Assembly (NCBI RefSeq): GCF_004354815.1 | Contig: NZ_QWJI01000002.1 | Span: 34,741 to 98,740, forward strand | Source of the DNA: Cardinium endosymbiont of Culicoides punctatus | Lineage (GTDB): Bacteria; Bacteroidota; Bacteroidia; Cytophagales; Amoebophilaceae | Length of the DNA: 64,000 nt | Direction of reading: 5' to 3' | Shown: piece by piece, positions 1 through 9,296 of the stretch | Position numbering within the stretch: position 1 is the first letter of the stretch | Layout: each line of letters opens with the position of its first letter | Translations under genes and position numbers: made by a program | Notes under the pieces: generated by a model | Told to the model about the DNA's origin: nothing | Database searches by the model: none | What the model saw: only the letters and a program-made list of their open reading frames with translations

Positions 1-1
1 T

Positions 2-2494
2 TTTTCAGCACAAACACTAGCTGCTTTAGAAGCCATAGTTATCCAATCAAAATTACTACATCATAGCGCAGAACAGACAGATATTCGTTTAGCCAAAGAG
101 CTATTGATTACAGCAGCCATTGCCCATAATCCACCCACTACAGAGGAGCAATACATAGAGCGTATTGTAATGCATCTTGGAAGCCATACCCAACTAAATT
201 CTGTAATATTATGTGACCAATTGATCCATCTTTCAGGAGAAAAACAAGAGCCTCATATCGTAGAAACGCTTACCATATTTAAAAGTAAATTATCCTTATT
301 GAAATTAAATACGATTGATGAAGTAGACCTGATATTTTTGCCTACAAACGAATCATATGAAAATCAACTGGATAGCAAAGCATGGACTATTTACCATCAT
401 ACATTACTTCCAGCTATCAAAGCTATAGCACGGGGTGATGTTTACCAAGACTATCCATCAAAAATCACACAATTGGCTGCCCACCATTTACCAATGATTT
501 CTAAGACATTATTGACGCATATTACCACATCTCTTGTGCAAGATATTGAAAAAACGATTCAACAAAAACGCACGCGTATTGAGCAAATTTGGAACCTGTT
601 TTTACATACAGGCATGCTCAGTACCTACGAAAATGAAACTACGCTATTCAAGGATGTAATGGAGCACCAACCTTCTTTCTCTCTAACACAGGTAGTAGCT
701 AAAAAGCATGTATGCCAAAGGCTTATTGCCCATTTTACCCATGCACAACTTATCTTATTGGTTAAAAAGTATAGTCCTGTCGGAGCAGAGATAACCAATT
801 ACATACAGAGTAGTTATCAACTATGGTGTGCAACACAAGGTTCTATAGGACATAAAAATGATACAAAAGCCATATTTTGGACTGCTGTGTTGGAAACGCT
901 ACCTAACGTTCATACGGCATTCAATAAGTCTAACTGGATAGAGCAGGTCATTAATAAAATAAGCAATGCCTTAGAAATAACATCCCCAACATTGCTGCAA
1001 ACATTTAACATGATGATTAAAGATTCTGCAAGTAATATGGAAACACAACCACTTGCGGGACTATTAAATGACCTTCAGGAAAAAAAATATACATCTCTTC
1101 AAAAAGAATCTATTCAAGCTGGCTCCGGAAGCCCGATTTTAGAGAAACTCCATTTATTACTCAATGGTGGACTTACTACTTTTTCTGGGCAATATAATTT
1201 TACAATCAACGAGTTAGAAAACGAGTTGATACAATTTATTGCAGATAGCCCATCAAAATTTTTAACCATGTTAAAAAATCAGGGTCATCCATCCACCATT
1301 GCTAGACGCATTACACATTATTTTAGCAGTAAAGTCAATATAAAAATTATAAAGCTTTTAGCAAAAGAGCAATATACTTTTGTAAAAACCTATCTAAGTT
1401 TATTCCAGAATCTTTCTCTTCATGAATTAGGCAAACGGTTTCATTTACCAACATGGGAAAAAGAATTATCTATTGCTGTTATGGACTATCTACTTACAAC
1501 AGATCGCATTGAGGAAACACATTTTTTGCAAACTACCCTAGCCAATATTTGCTATGATCAGGAAGTAATAAACAAGATTATTACTACCGTTTTACGGAAA
1601 AATGCTATTAACCAAGAAGAAAAAAATATCATGGCTATACTTAAGCCGATGCTTAAAGAACCATTTCACAGATCACCTTCTGTTGGAGCAATAACTCCTA
1701 AAAATTTTAATGATCAACATTCAGAACTGGAAGAAGCAACTTATTTCATTTTTAACAAACAAAGAACGCAGAAAAAAACAACCCGCTTAAATAAGGAAGT
1801 TCGGGTTTATATTAAAAATACCGGACTGGTTTTTTTATCTCCTTTTTTATTCGAGTTTTTTAAGCAACAGCATCTTATGGGAGGCAATCAATTTGCTTCT
1901 CAGCAAGCAGCGCATAATGCGGTCTATCTATTGCAATATTTGGTTACTGGGAAGCTAAAAAGTCCAGAATGGCAGCTTACACTTCCTAAATTACTTTGTG
2001 GACTCTCTTATGATGAAGTATTACTTCCTTATCATCACATAGATACAGCAGATACAGGATATATAGAATGGTTAGGAACCTATGCAGAAAATGACACTGA
2101 TGAGTACGAAGAAGACATACAGCAAAATGCCAGCAAAGAAAACAGTCAAGCGTGTTATGAAGAAAAGCCAAAAGAGTCTACTGAAGAGATCGTAGCAATA
2201 GCTAGTCAAGCACTTATTGAAAAAGTGACAAAACGTTGGACAAATTTAGAAGATCTCAGTAAAAAAGCCCCTTTTGAGGGTGGCATTACACCTGACTTAT
2301 TTAGAAAATATTTTTTAAATAGAATGGGTATATTATATAGAGTCGCTTTCGATGAGTCAACTGAACCTATATCTTGGCATTTAACCATTATGTACCAAGA
2401 TGATGATTTGGACTTGGTACCGCCATGGTCAACCAATAAAATTAAATTGCCTTGGATGCAAGAAGAAATAGTGCTATTTTGGATGCCCACTTAG
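2..2494 (+). CDS. Contractile injection system tape-measure protein (5' partial)
   Basis: The frame is open from the left edge (reading FSAQTLAALE...), so the gene starts outside the window. The first start-like codon inside it, TTG at 104, is probably internal. The C-terminal third matches the family of CIS tape-measure proteins found in Afp/Pvc-like clusters: an 'IKNTGLVFLSPFLFEFF' block, then 'AVYLLQYLVTGK', 'LPKLLCGLSYDE', and a final segment with 'RKYFLNRMGILY', 'WHLTI' and 'LPWMQEEIVLFW'. These proteins are thought to set the sheath and tube length of phage-tail-like injectors. No signal peptide is expected. The other structural genes should lie to the left. The neighbour to the right is on the opposite strand, so this is the 3' end of the transcript. 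The family call is recognition by eye but the blocks are characteristic. Confidence 0.8.
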   Translation, partial: FSAQTLAALEAIVIQSKLLHHSAEQTDIRLAKELLITAAIAHNPPTTEEQYIERIVMHLGSHTQLNSVILCDQLIHLSGEKQEPHIVETLTIFKSKLSLLKLNTIDEVDLIFLPTNESYENQLDSKAWTIYHHTLLPAIKAIARGDVYQDYPSKITQLAAHHLPMISKTLLTHITTSLVQDIEKTIQQKRTRIEQIWNLFLHTGMLSTYENETTLFKDVMEHQPSFSLTQVVAKKHVCQRLIAHFTHAQLILLVKKYSPVGAEITNYIQSSYQLWCATQGSIGHKNDTKAIFWTAVLETLPNVHTAFNKSNWIEQVINKISNALEITSPTLLQTFNMMIKDSASNMETQPLAGLLNDLQEKKYTSLQKESIQAGSGSPILEKLHLLLNGGLTTFSGQYNFTINELENELIQFIADSPSKFLTMLKNQGHPSTIARRITHYFSSKVNIKIIKLLAKEQYTFVKTYLSLFQNLSLHELGKRFHLPTWEKELSIAVMDYLLTTDRIEETHFLQTTLANICYDQEVINKIITTVLRKNAINQEEKNIMAILKPMLKEPFHRSPSVGAITPKNFNDQHSELEEATYFIFNKQRTQKKTTRLNKEVRVYIKNTGLVFLSPFLFEFFKQQHLMGGNQFASQQAAHNAVYLLQYLVTGKLKSPEWQLTLPKLLCGLSYDEVLLPYHHIDTADTGYIEWLGTYAENDTDEYEEDIQQNASKENSQACYEEKPKESTEEIVAIASQALIEKVTKRWTNLEDLSKKAPFEGGITPDLFRKYFLNRMGILYRVAFDESTEPISWHLTIMYQDDDLDLVPPWSTNKIKLPWMQEEIVLFWMPT

Positions 2495-2537
2495 CATTTT
2501 ACTAGGGGATTTTGGAAAAATTGTGTAGAATGTTTTT

Positions 2538-4433
2538 TTATCCTCGTTGTCTAGTAACTTCCCTGTTACTTACATGCTGACGGTTACCAAGTATAGTATC
2601 TTTAGTAGTTTGATTACCTTCTTCATCGTAAATGACAAAATCAAATTTTTGTTCAACATTACGCATTTTACTAGAGAAATTAAGTCCTATAAGGACTATA
2701 TTTTTGTCTTTATAAAGAAACTTCTCTCTATAATTATTACCTTCTATCTGACCTAAAGCAGTATTAGAATTTTGGTCATGTTTTAATTCAAATATATAGG
2801 TAACATCACTTAATGAGTTAATAACAATATCTATCCTACCTTCACTAGTAGCATGTTCACTAAGTGGGTTTAATTCTGCTCCTTCTAATAAACAGTGTAA
2901 AGCTGTATGGTAGTAGGCTTCATTTCTATTATGCTTTGGATTAGATAAATTAGAGGGTATACTTGACATGCATGATCTAATAACTTTAACAAAACCTTCT
3001 AGATCTATATCTTTCAGTTTTGTAATTATTTTATCTTTAATTTTTTCACCTTCTGATTTCGATTTTTTCTTAAATTCCGGTACTAAGAAATCATAAAAAG
3101 AATCTTCAACTTCATCATTAGGAAATTCTAGTAATATTGGCTCATTAGGTCTCCTAAATTTTCCTTGTCCTAATTTATTTTTATATCCCTTAATAGTTAG
3201 ATAACCTGCTTGAAACATAGCTCCTTCTATAGTTAAATTATCTTCATTATGTTCTATTAAATTAGATTTTACAACTTCAATAGGTTGAGTAGAAAAGTTT
3301 ATATCAGCATTTAACTTATTCATTTTATTCACTAAAAATGTAGGCGTTCCTGTATTAATCCAATAGTTATCTAATTCATTACGACTTAAAAACATTAATG
3401 TTGACAATGGATTATATACAGATATCGTCTTGTCTTCAGGATGAAATTTATAACCATTGTACATAGCACGTATTTCACCAATTAGTATATCCCTACTTAT
3501 ATTTCTTTCTTCTGCTAACTCATCTATTTTTTTACTGTAAACAGAACCTTCCTGTAATAAATCTTCTTCTTTATAACCAGCTATAGTTGCATAATTTTTA
3601 TCTAAAGTAATATCATTTAGATTATTCGGTCCAGATTTACATTCTTTAAAAGAATAAGCACTAACACCTGTGATAAATTCTAACTTAATAAAGTTACTAG
3701 AAGTAAGGCTTTTGATCTCAGTTAGAAAATCTCGTACAATCAAACGATTACTTTCTTTTATAACGGGATCTGATTGGTTAATAAATGGAGCATCGTATTC
3801 GTCTACTAGGACTACTATTTTATTAGCATAACCATCTAGATCTGTCATGTTTTTAACAAGGTTTTCCAATCTTGATTGAAATGTATCACCTGTTACAGTC
3901 AATTTATAATTTGAAGCAACATCTTTTAGTTTGTCTTCTAAGTATAATAGAAGATTATCAGGTGTCATATTACCTTTTCCTCCAAAGTCCACCCTAATGA
4001 CCGGATATTTCTTCCAATCATAACCAGAATTATAGATATAACAATCTTGAAATAGCTCTTTATTTCCTTTAGCTATTTCTTCTAATGTGCTAACAAACAA
4101 AGATTTGCCAAATCTTCGGGGACGAGAGAGAAAGATGTATTTATTAACACCAGACATTAATTTATAAGCATGATCCGTCTTATCTACATAATACTGTGTA
4201 GATAACATTTCTTCTATAGAAACAATACCAATAGGGATATTCTCATAACCTAATTTTTGTCTTTTACTATCAGACCCTATTGACACGTCTGCTAATGGTC
4301 TTTTGTTCTCTAAGTCTTTTGTATCTTGATGCATACCATACTTATTTGTTTTACATGCAAATAAAGATAGTATAAGATACAATAATACTACATAAATACT
4401 TTTGTTTTTTTGGCAACCCATTTTTTTAAACAT
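2538..4433 (-). CDS. Lipoprotein with AAA-ATPase-like domain and PD-(D/E)XK nuclease-like domain
   Basis: 631 aa. The N-terminus has a hydrophobic stretch ending in LFAC, a lipobox with the lipidated Cys at residue 27; an inner Met (residue 5) would serve equally well as start. After a polar linker comes an AAA-ATPase-like domain (the family formerly called DUF1703): 'YYVDKTDHAYKL' near 81-92, a Walker A variant RPRRFGKS at 104-111 and a Walker B 'VVLVDEYDAPF'. The C-terminal part has the PD-(D/E)XK pattern of this family: 'EGRIDIVI', then 'YIFELKHD', then 'YREKFLYKDKNIVLIGLNFS'. These proteins are abundant in amoeba and arthropod symbionts; their role is not settled. Export as a lipoprotein is odd for a nuclease-like fold and suggests action outside the cytoplasm. 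Its upstream region is shared with the gene at 50154. Confidence 0.8.
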   Translation of the reverse strand: MFKKMGCQKNKSIYVVLLYLILSLFACKTNKYGMHQDTKDLENKRPLADVSIGSDSKRQKLGYENIPIGIVSIEEMLSTQYYVDKTDHAYKLMSGVNKYIFLSRPRRFGKSLFVSTLEEIAKGNKELFQDCYIYNSGYDWKKYPVIRVDFGGKGNMTPDNLLLYLEDKLKDVASNYKLTVTGDTFQSRLENLVKNMTDLDGYANKIVVLVDEYDAPFINQSDPVIKESNRLIVRDFLTEIKSLTSSNFIKLEFITGVSAYSFKECKSGPNNLNDITLDKNYATIAGYKEEDLLQEGSVYSKKIDELAEERNISRDILIGEIRAMYNGYKFHPEDKTISVYNPLSTLMFLSRNELDNYWINTGTPTFLVNKMNKLNADINFSTQPIEVVKSNLIEHNEDNLTIEGAMFQAGYLTIKGYKNKLGQGKFRRPNEPILLEFPNDEVEDSFYDFLVPEFKKKSKSEGEKIKDKIITKLKDIDLEGFVKVIRSCMSSIPSNLSNPKHNRNEAYYHTALHCLLEGAELNPLSEHATSEGRIDIVINSLSDVTYIFELKHDQNSNTALGQIEGNNYREKFLYKDKNIVLIGLNFSSKMRNVEQKFDFVIYDEEGNQTTKDTILGNRQHVSNREVTRQRG

Positions 4434-4530
4434 TTGTTTGTTACTGCTCGATATGTCTTAATGAGCCATGTAGGAAGTAACAAAGAAAGCTACATCAATG
4501 ATACGTGTAACAGGTATCATGATCTCTCAG
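4434..4530 (-). repeat. Upstream module shared with the gene at 50154
   Basis: Read on the minus strand, this stretch runs straight into the start codon at 4433. It aligns to 50014-50107 along about 95 bp at roughly 85% identity, including the block TCATTAAGACATATC and the block GTATCATTGATGTAG. It contains an imperfect dyad (TGATAC...GTATCA). Both copies lie directly upstream of lipoprotein genes with PD-(D/E)XK-type domains, in the same orientation relative to the gene. Confidence 0.75.
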
Positions 4531-4554
4531 GAAGACAAGTCAGTCTATATATTT

Positions 4555-4707
4555 TTAGTTTACGCTACAAACTAGGCCTAAACGTCGGTCTAAATTGGCT
4601 AAACGACGTTCTAGAACAGCTAAACGTTGTCTCAAAAGCTTATTTTCTGATTCTAAGTATTGAAGTTTAACTTCTAATTCTGCTATCCATTTATGTTTTG
4701 CATCCAT
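4555..4707 (-). pseudogene. IS66-family transposase N-terminal remnant
   Basis: A 50-codon reading frame starting MDAKHKWIAELE, then a heptad-rich stretch 'LESENKLLRQRLAVLERRL' and 'LDRRLGL', after which it stops (VCSVN, TAA). This is the leucine-zipper start of IS66-type TnpC proteins, in which 'RLGLNSxNSSKPPS' normally follows. The rest of the transposase is missing. It abuts the shared upstream module of the lipoprotein gene, so it may mark how that module moved. Confidence 0.6.
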
Positions 4708-4873
4708 CACATATATACTAAATGTTACTCAATAGTAAGAAATTTTTTTTTATATATCTGGGATATTACAAAAAATCAAAGAAAAATTTGTATAGGAAGG
4801 TTAATAAATGCAACTTTATATACATTTAAAAACGTATCTTTATTCTTTATAGTATTTTACTAAACTCAAGCAA

Positions 4874-6253
4874 ATGGAAACTACCATGTCAATGGATATG
4901 TACGCACTCACACCAAAAGAAATTGTAGCCGAACTCGACAAGTATATTATTGGACAAGCAGAAGCGAAACGGAATGTAGCCGTTGCTTTGCGAAATAGAT
5001 GGCGTAGGATGCAGGTTTCTAGCGATTTCAAAGAAGATATTATGCCAAATAATATCTTGATGATTGGTCCAACAGGGGTGGGAAAAACAGAAATAGCTAG
5101 ACGCCTAGCCAAAATTGCAAAGGTCCCTTTTGTTAAAGTAGAAGCTTCTAAATTTACAGAAGTAGGCTATGTAGGACGTGATGTAGAGAGCATGGTAAGA
5201 GACTTGGTAGAGCGTGCCATAACTATGGTAAAAGAAGAACAAATGGAAAAACTTCAGGAAAAAGCAAGTCAACATGTAGAAGAAACCATTTTAGATATAC
5301 TACTACCGCCTATTAAAGTTAAAGGAGAAATAGAAAAACGCTCGGAACATGAAGAAAACAAACATGCTACCCGTGAACGTTTTAGAGAGAAATTAAGAAG
5401 TGGTGAATTAGATAATCAACAAATAGAAATTCAACTTAGTAAGTCTATGAATCCTAGTAGCATAAGTTTGAATGCGAGTCCTGCTGTAGAAGAAGGTATT
5501 ATGATGAACTTTCAGGATATGATAAGCAACTTTTTACCAAAACAAACAAAAAAAAGAAAAGTTTCCGTTTCAGAGGCGCGTAAACTACTTTTAACGGATG
5601 AAATAACAAAACTTATTGACATGCAGGCCGTTAAAGAAGAGGCTTTAATTAGAGCTAGCAACTCTGGCATTATTTTTATAGATGAAATTGATAAAATTGC
5701 TAGCACAACCCCAGGGAATCATCCAGGGGTTAGTAGAGAAGGCGTTCAACGAGATCTCTTACCCATTGTAGAAGGAAGTTCTATTAATACCAAGTATGGA
5801 GTCATTCATACAGACCACATTCTATTTATTGGTGCTGGAGCGTTTCATATGGCTAAACCGTCTGACTTAATTCCAGAACTACAAGGTAGGTTCCCTATTC
5901 GAGTAACATTACAAAGTCTCTCTAAAGAGGATTTCTACAAGATTTTAGACGAACCTAAAAGTGCCTTGCCTATGCAATATCATGCACTACTAGAGGTAGA
6001 AGGAGTAACATTGCATTTTGACGAGGAGGCAAAAAAAGAAATTGCTTCTATCGCCTACCTCCTTAACGAAGAAGAAGAAAATATTGGAGCACGACGACTA
6101 CAAACTGTAATGAGCTATCTTTTAAACCCTATACTCTTCGATGTGCCTGATACTATTTTACCAAATACAACTCTTAAAATTACTCAAGAGATGGTACAAA
6201 CATCCATGTCTAAGCTAATGCAAAAAAAGGATTTGAATAAGTACATCTTATAA
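4874..6253 (+). CDS. hslU: HslU, ATPase subunit of the HslUV protease
   Basis: 459 aa, close to the usual 440-460. Begins METTMSMDMYALTPKEIVAELDKYIIGQAEAKRNVAVALRNRWRR, the typical HslU start. Walker A is GPTGVGKT near residues 64-71, Walker B 'GIIFIDEIDKIA', and the C-terminus has the sensor-2 region 'ENIGARRLQTVM'. The variable I-domain lies at about 110-240. HslU unfolds substrates and feeds them to the HslV peptidase; no hslV lies in this window, so the partner must be elsewhere or absent. The gene stands alone, between an IS66 remnant and a non-coding stretch. Confidence 0.95.
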   Translation: METTMSMDMYALTPKEIVAELDKYIIGQAEAKRNVAVALRNRWRRMQVSSDFKEDIMPNNILMIGPTGVGKTEIARRLAKIAKVPFVKVEASKFTEVGYVGRDVESMVRDLVERAITMVKEEQMEKLQEKASQHVEETILDILLPPIKVKGEIEKRSEHEENKHATRERFREKLRSGELDNQQIEIQLSKSMNPSSISLNASPAVEEGIMMNFQDMISNFLPKQTKKRKVSVSEARKLLLTDEITKLIDMQAVKEEALIRASNSGIIFIDEIDKIASTTPGNHPGVSREGVQRDLLPIVEGSSINTKYGVIHTDHILFIGAGAFHMAKPSDLIPELQGRFPIRVTLQSLSKEDFYKILDEPKSALPMQYHALLEVEGVTLHFDEEAKKEIASIAYLLNEEEENIGARRLQTVMSYLLNPILFDVPDTILPNTTLKITQEMVQTSMSKLMQKKDLNKYIL

Positions 6254-6589
6254 CCTATCTGGCCGCATATATAGCCATGTGTCTGTATTTGCACATACAG
6301 GATACAACAATTCATTTTTTACTCCTTCAAGCAAAATATGTGTTTATAAAACAGGTAAAAGAAATAAAAACATACTAGGCTTGTTACATTTAAAAAACTT
6401 TGCTATTGCATTTTACAAATACTTTTGTAACTTATATTAACGGTACAGATAAGGTAAAGAGTTTTTTCCTGTATTAAGTCTTGATCTTTTCATATATCAT
6501 ATAACAGAAGAAAGTAGCTCATATTTTAAATATTCCCATAGGCAATAAATTTACAATTCTTTTTCATTTTAAATACATTTAGTTAGATC
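6254..6589. other. Non-coding stretch after hslU
   Basis: AT-rich and without a convincing frame. The only local structure I see is a weak CTGTAT/ATACAG hairpin near 6284-6301, which may serve as the hslU terminator. Confidence 0.4.
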
Positions 6590-6754
6590 ATGAATGGTTA
6601 TAATTACAAGAAAAAAATGAACAGGCTACGTTCACGTACTATAGTAGACTCTGTAAAACCAACAGTTATCAATAGTACATTGGGAAAGCATGTTGTACCT
6701 GGAAAAGCAAAAGCATATCAGGAACAATCAAGCACTATTCCCAAAAAAATGTAG
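6590..6754 (+). CDS. Small basic hypothetical protein (54 aa)
   Basis: A short frame, MNGYNYKKKMNRLRSRTIVD, followed by 'VKPTVINSTLGKHVVPGKAK' and ending in KKM with TAG. It is rich in Lys/Arg at the N-terminus and has no membrane segment. I do not recognise it. Its base composition (GC at second and first codon positions) looks more coding-like than the flanks, but a chance frame cannot be excluded. Neighbours are hslU upstream and tRNA-Arg downstream. Confidence 0.35.
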   Translation: MNGYNYKKKMNRLRSRTIVDSVKPTVINSTLGKHVVPGKAKAYQEQSSTIPKKM

Positions 6755-6899
6755 GAGTAATATATACAAAAAGAGTAGATTTTATGACCCTATTTTAGCA
6801 GTACACGCTTCTAGGGAATTTTTCAAGATGGATTAAATGCTATTTTTAAGAAACAAACGGTTGAAAAAATTTAATAATCACTTATCTTAGCAGTAAAGC

Positions 6900-6971
6900 G
6901 GTTTCGTAGTTCAACGGATAGAATAGAAGTTTCCTAAACTTTTGATGCAGGTTCGATTCCTGCCGAGACCA
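6900..6971 (+). tRNA. tRNA-Arg (CCT)
   Basis: Cloverleaf: acceptor GGTTTCG pairs with CGAGACC (one G-T pair), anticodon stem GAAGT/ACTTT with loop TTCCTAA (anticodon CCT), T arm GCAGG-TTCGATT-CCTGC. The 3' CCA is not encoded. Confidence 0.9.
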
Positions 6972-7070
6972 CGATTCTAACAAAGCCATAATATATTTCT
7001 ATATATTCATTTTTTATTGATTATAGAAATTATTAAACATAACCATCTCTAAAAAAGTAAGCATTATTGC

Positions 7071-7087
7071 GGGCTTTGCGAAAGCCC
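7071..7087 (+). terminator. Probable terminator after tRNA-Arg
   Basis: GGGCTTT-GCG-AAAGCCC hairpin, followed within 10 nt by a run of seven T on the plus strand. Fits termination of the tRNA-Arg transcript. Confidence 0.5.
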
Positions 7088-7258
7088 TATCTGTGTTTTT
7101 TTACTTCTATATTTATGAGCCGCAGACTATATGGCAAGGTTATATGTTAAAAACAACATTCCTAATATTAAAACGTCTTATTTGTAGGATATGCATTATT
7201 CTTAGACAAGACCGTTCAGTAGAGCTGAATATATAAAAAATGAGTAATTCGAAAAAAA

Positions 7259-8611
7259 TTACCTAGTATCAAACTGCTCAACAGTAACTTCCTTATGCAT
7301 AACAGAAATATGCTTTTCTATAAAATTTATAGCTCTAGATCTGCTCAAATCCACATGCAACTTTCTATAAAACTTTCCATCACCTTGTTTTAAAAAAGAG
7401 GTGACTATTTCCTCAAAAGCTGATTCAGAAGGTTGATTATCAAAATCACCTAAACGTTGAGCGGTTCTAAGGTAAGTTTTTTTAGCTTCATCCAATATAT
7501 CTGAGTGCGTTACAATTAGATTATTTCTTTTAACTATTTCACTCAATAAAATTTCCCATTTTAAAGCTAGATAATTGTTTTTATATATTTCATCAATCTG
7601 ATCGATAGTTGCTTCAGAATTGTGTACAGAGATCCATTTTTTGACAAATGAATCAGGTAGTTCAAAAGAAACATGCTTAAACAGTTCATCTCTAAGATTA
7701 TTATAAAAAAGATATCGGGCTTCTGCTCGTTTATCAAACAAAATAATATTACGCACTCTTTCTCTAAATGGATCTTCAGAATCAACAACTCCTTGTCCTA
7801 ATACTAGATCAAACAACTGAGGAGTTAAAGGTGCTGATGTAACATGATTTATTTTAGAAACTGTAAATAAGCCCAAGGAAGCTGTTTTATGGCATCTAAG
7901 GTCTTTATGTTCGTCAACACTTATACCTAAAAAGGCAGGAGAGTGATTTATTAAAGCCTCCTTTGGAAGCTCTAACGTTTGATCTGCGCGAAGACCGATG
8001 AATCTTTCTCTTAAATGCTCAGGAATATGGGCCACAGAAATACGAATATCCAAATCACTTTCTTTATCAGCATCGTTTCCTATACTAATATCCTTTAAAG
8101 TGCCATGCAAAATAGCGTCTTCTGCACTTTCTTCAAGATTTACAGATACTCCATGAACCATTTGTAGCACTTCTAAAAACTCGCCTACTGATTTATCCCC
8201 AGCACTACCTATCTCAAATTTAGTAACAGATATGTGCAGGCCTAATTCAATAGGAAAATCATCTAGTAAACCAATTTCAAAAGCAAAGGTATGTTCCGAG
8301 GAATTGGAAATATCCTGTGTTGTTGGGGAAGGAACAAAAATAGGCTCCATTGCAATAGAAATGGATTCTTGCGTAATGTAATCTCCTAATATTTTCATTG
8401 CTAACTTAGGCAATTCTTCAGCAAGGAGAGCCGGGGCATACATCTTTTTAACAAGATCTATGGGTGCAGTCCCTAATCTAAATCCTTTTAGGCGAACATT
8501 TTTAGCGTGATGTTTAATCTGTTGGTCAACAACAGATTTATAATCAGGTTCATGCAAAGTGATAGAAATAACCCCATGTCCAGGATTAATCTTATTAAAT
8601 TGAATATCCAA
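7259..8611 (-). CDS. tig: Trigger factor (ribosome-associated chaperone / peptidyl-prolyl isomerase)
   Basis: 450 aa, the usual size. The N-terminal ribosome-binding domain carries the signature GFRLGTAP at residues 43-50 (family pattern GFRxGxxP). The middle isomerase-like part is divergent, as in other Bacteroidota, and the C-terminal helical chaperone part follows ('DSFVKKWI', 'YLRTAQRLGDF'). Trigger factor meets nascent chains at the ribosome exit tunnel. No clpP/clpX follows, although these often do in other bacteria. The start chosen is the first Met, MDIQFNKINPG, which matches the family start. It is preceded on the same strand by tRNA-Leu. Confidence 0.9.
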   Translation of the reverse strand: MDIQFNKINPGHGVISITLHEPDYKSVVDQQIKHHAKNVRLKGFRLGTAPIDLVKKMYAPALLAEELPKLAMKILGDYITQESISIAMEPIFVPSPTTQDISNSSEHTFAFEIGLLDDFPIELGLHISVTKFEIGSAGDKSVGEFLEVLQMVHGVSVNLEESAEDAILHGTLKDISIGNDADKESDLDIRISVAHIPEHLRERFIGLRADQTLELPKEALINHSPAFLGISVDEHKDLRCHKTASLGLFTVSKINHVTSAPLTPQLFDLVLGQGVVDSEDPFRERVRNIILFDKRAEARYLFYNNLRDELFKHVSFELPDSFVKKWISVHNSEATIDQIDEIYKNNYLALKWEILLSEIVKRNNLIVTHSDILDEAKKTYLRTAQRLGDFDNQPSESAFEEIVTSFLKQGDGKFYRKLHVDLSRSRAINFIEKHISVMHKEVTVEQFDTR

Positions 8612-8685
8612 GGTAAGTCAGATTTAAAATAAAAAACCAAAAAGGAACCTCCGTATTGCATGCAATACGAATAAAATATACAAAG

Positions 8686-8767
8686 TACGGATGAAGGGAC
8701 TCGAACCCCCACACCTTGCGGTACTAGATCCTAAGTCTAGCGCGTCTACCAGTTCCGCCACATCCGC
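8686..8767 (-). tRNA. tRNA-Leu (TAG)
   Basis: On the minus strand: acceptor GCGGATG pairs with CATCCGT, anticodon loop CTTAGGA (anticodon TAG), long variable arm as expected for Leu, T arm GGGGG-TTCGAGT-CCCTT. CCA not encoded. Confidence 0.92.
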
Positions 8768-8926
8768 AACACACGTTAGTAGAATACTAACTTGTTGTAA
8801 ATATACAAAAAACAAATCTTATGACAAGAGGCAGAACAGATATGGTGACTAGATTATCTCGACACCTCTGGTTACATGTATAATCGTCAGGATACATAAG
8901 GGATCGAATCGCCAAAGGTTTCCACC

Positions 8927-8975
8927 AGCTGTGCATAGAGTATCTTAGGTGAGATACGCACTTCATACGGTTTTT
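8927..8975 (-). other. Possible group II intron domain V/VI remnant
   Basis: On the minus strand the segment starts ACCGTATGAAGTGCGTATCT and continues with a loop and the complementary AGATAC arm, ending CACAGCT. The CCGTATGAAGTG...block resembles the catalytic domain V region of bacterial group II introns, and a related block lies at 42579-42612. No reverse transcriptase frame is nearby. The outer stem is poorly paired, so this is at best a decayed fragment. The 350-bp stretch around it (8768-9115) has no other feature I can support. Confidence 0.3.
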
Positions 8976-9115
8976 GTTGTTAAATGCTTGATATCAGGCT
9001 AAGACAGCACAGATATCGCTATTGGATAATCCCAAAAAAGTTTGTTGTTTTTATGCAAATTTTCAGTATATTTGCATGTTGCCTCTTGCTACAAACAAGA
9101 TGTAAGACATTGAAT

Positions 9116-9187
9116 TGTCCGATAGTGTAATGGCAACACGTCTGGTTTTGGTCCAGAAGACTCTAGGTTCGAGTCCTAGTCGGACAA
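9116..9187 (+). tRNA. tRNA-Gln (TTG)
   Basis: Acceptor TGTCCGA pairs with TCGGACA; anticodon stem TCTGG/CCAGA around loop TTTTGGT (anticodon TTG); T arm CTAGG-TTCGAGT-CCTAG. CCA not encoded. Confidence 0.93.
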
Positions 9188-9296
9188 CATATGGTTTTAT
9201 TATTTCTTTATCCGTCTTGTCGTCTAAATTCTCCAAAAACGTCTCAGGGAGATTGCAATGCAATAACGAGGTCTCTTAGAAAGTATTCAAAATAGG

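Noticed and set aside
4410..4670. 86-codon plus-strand frame
   Set aside because: It overlaps the shared upstream module and the antisense of the IS66 remnant; it matches no protein.
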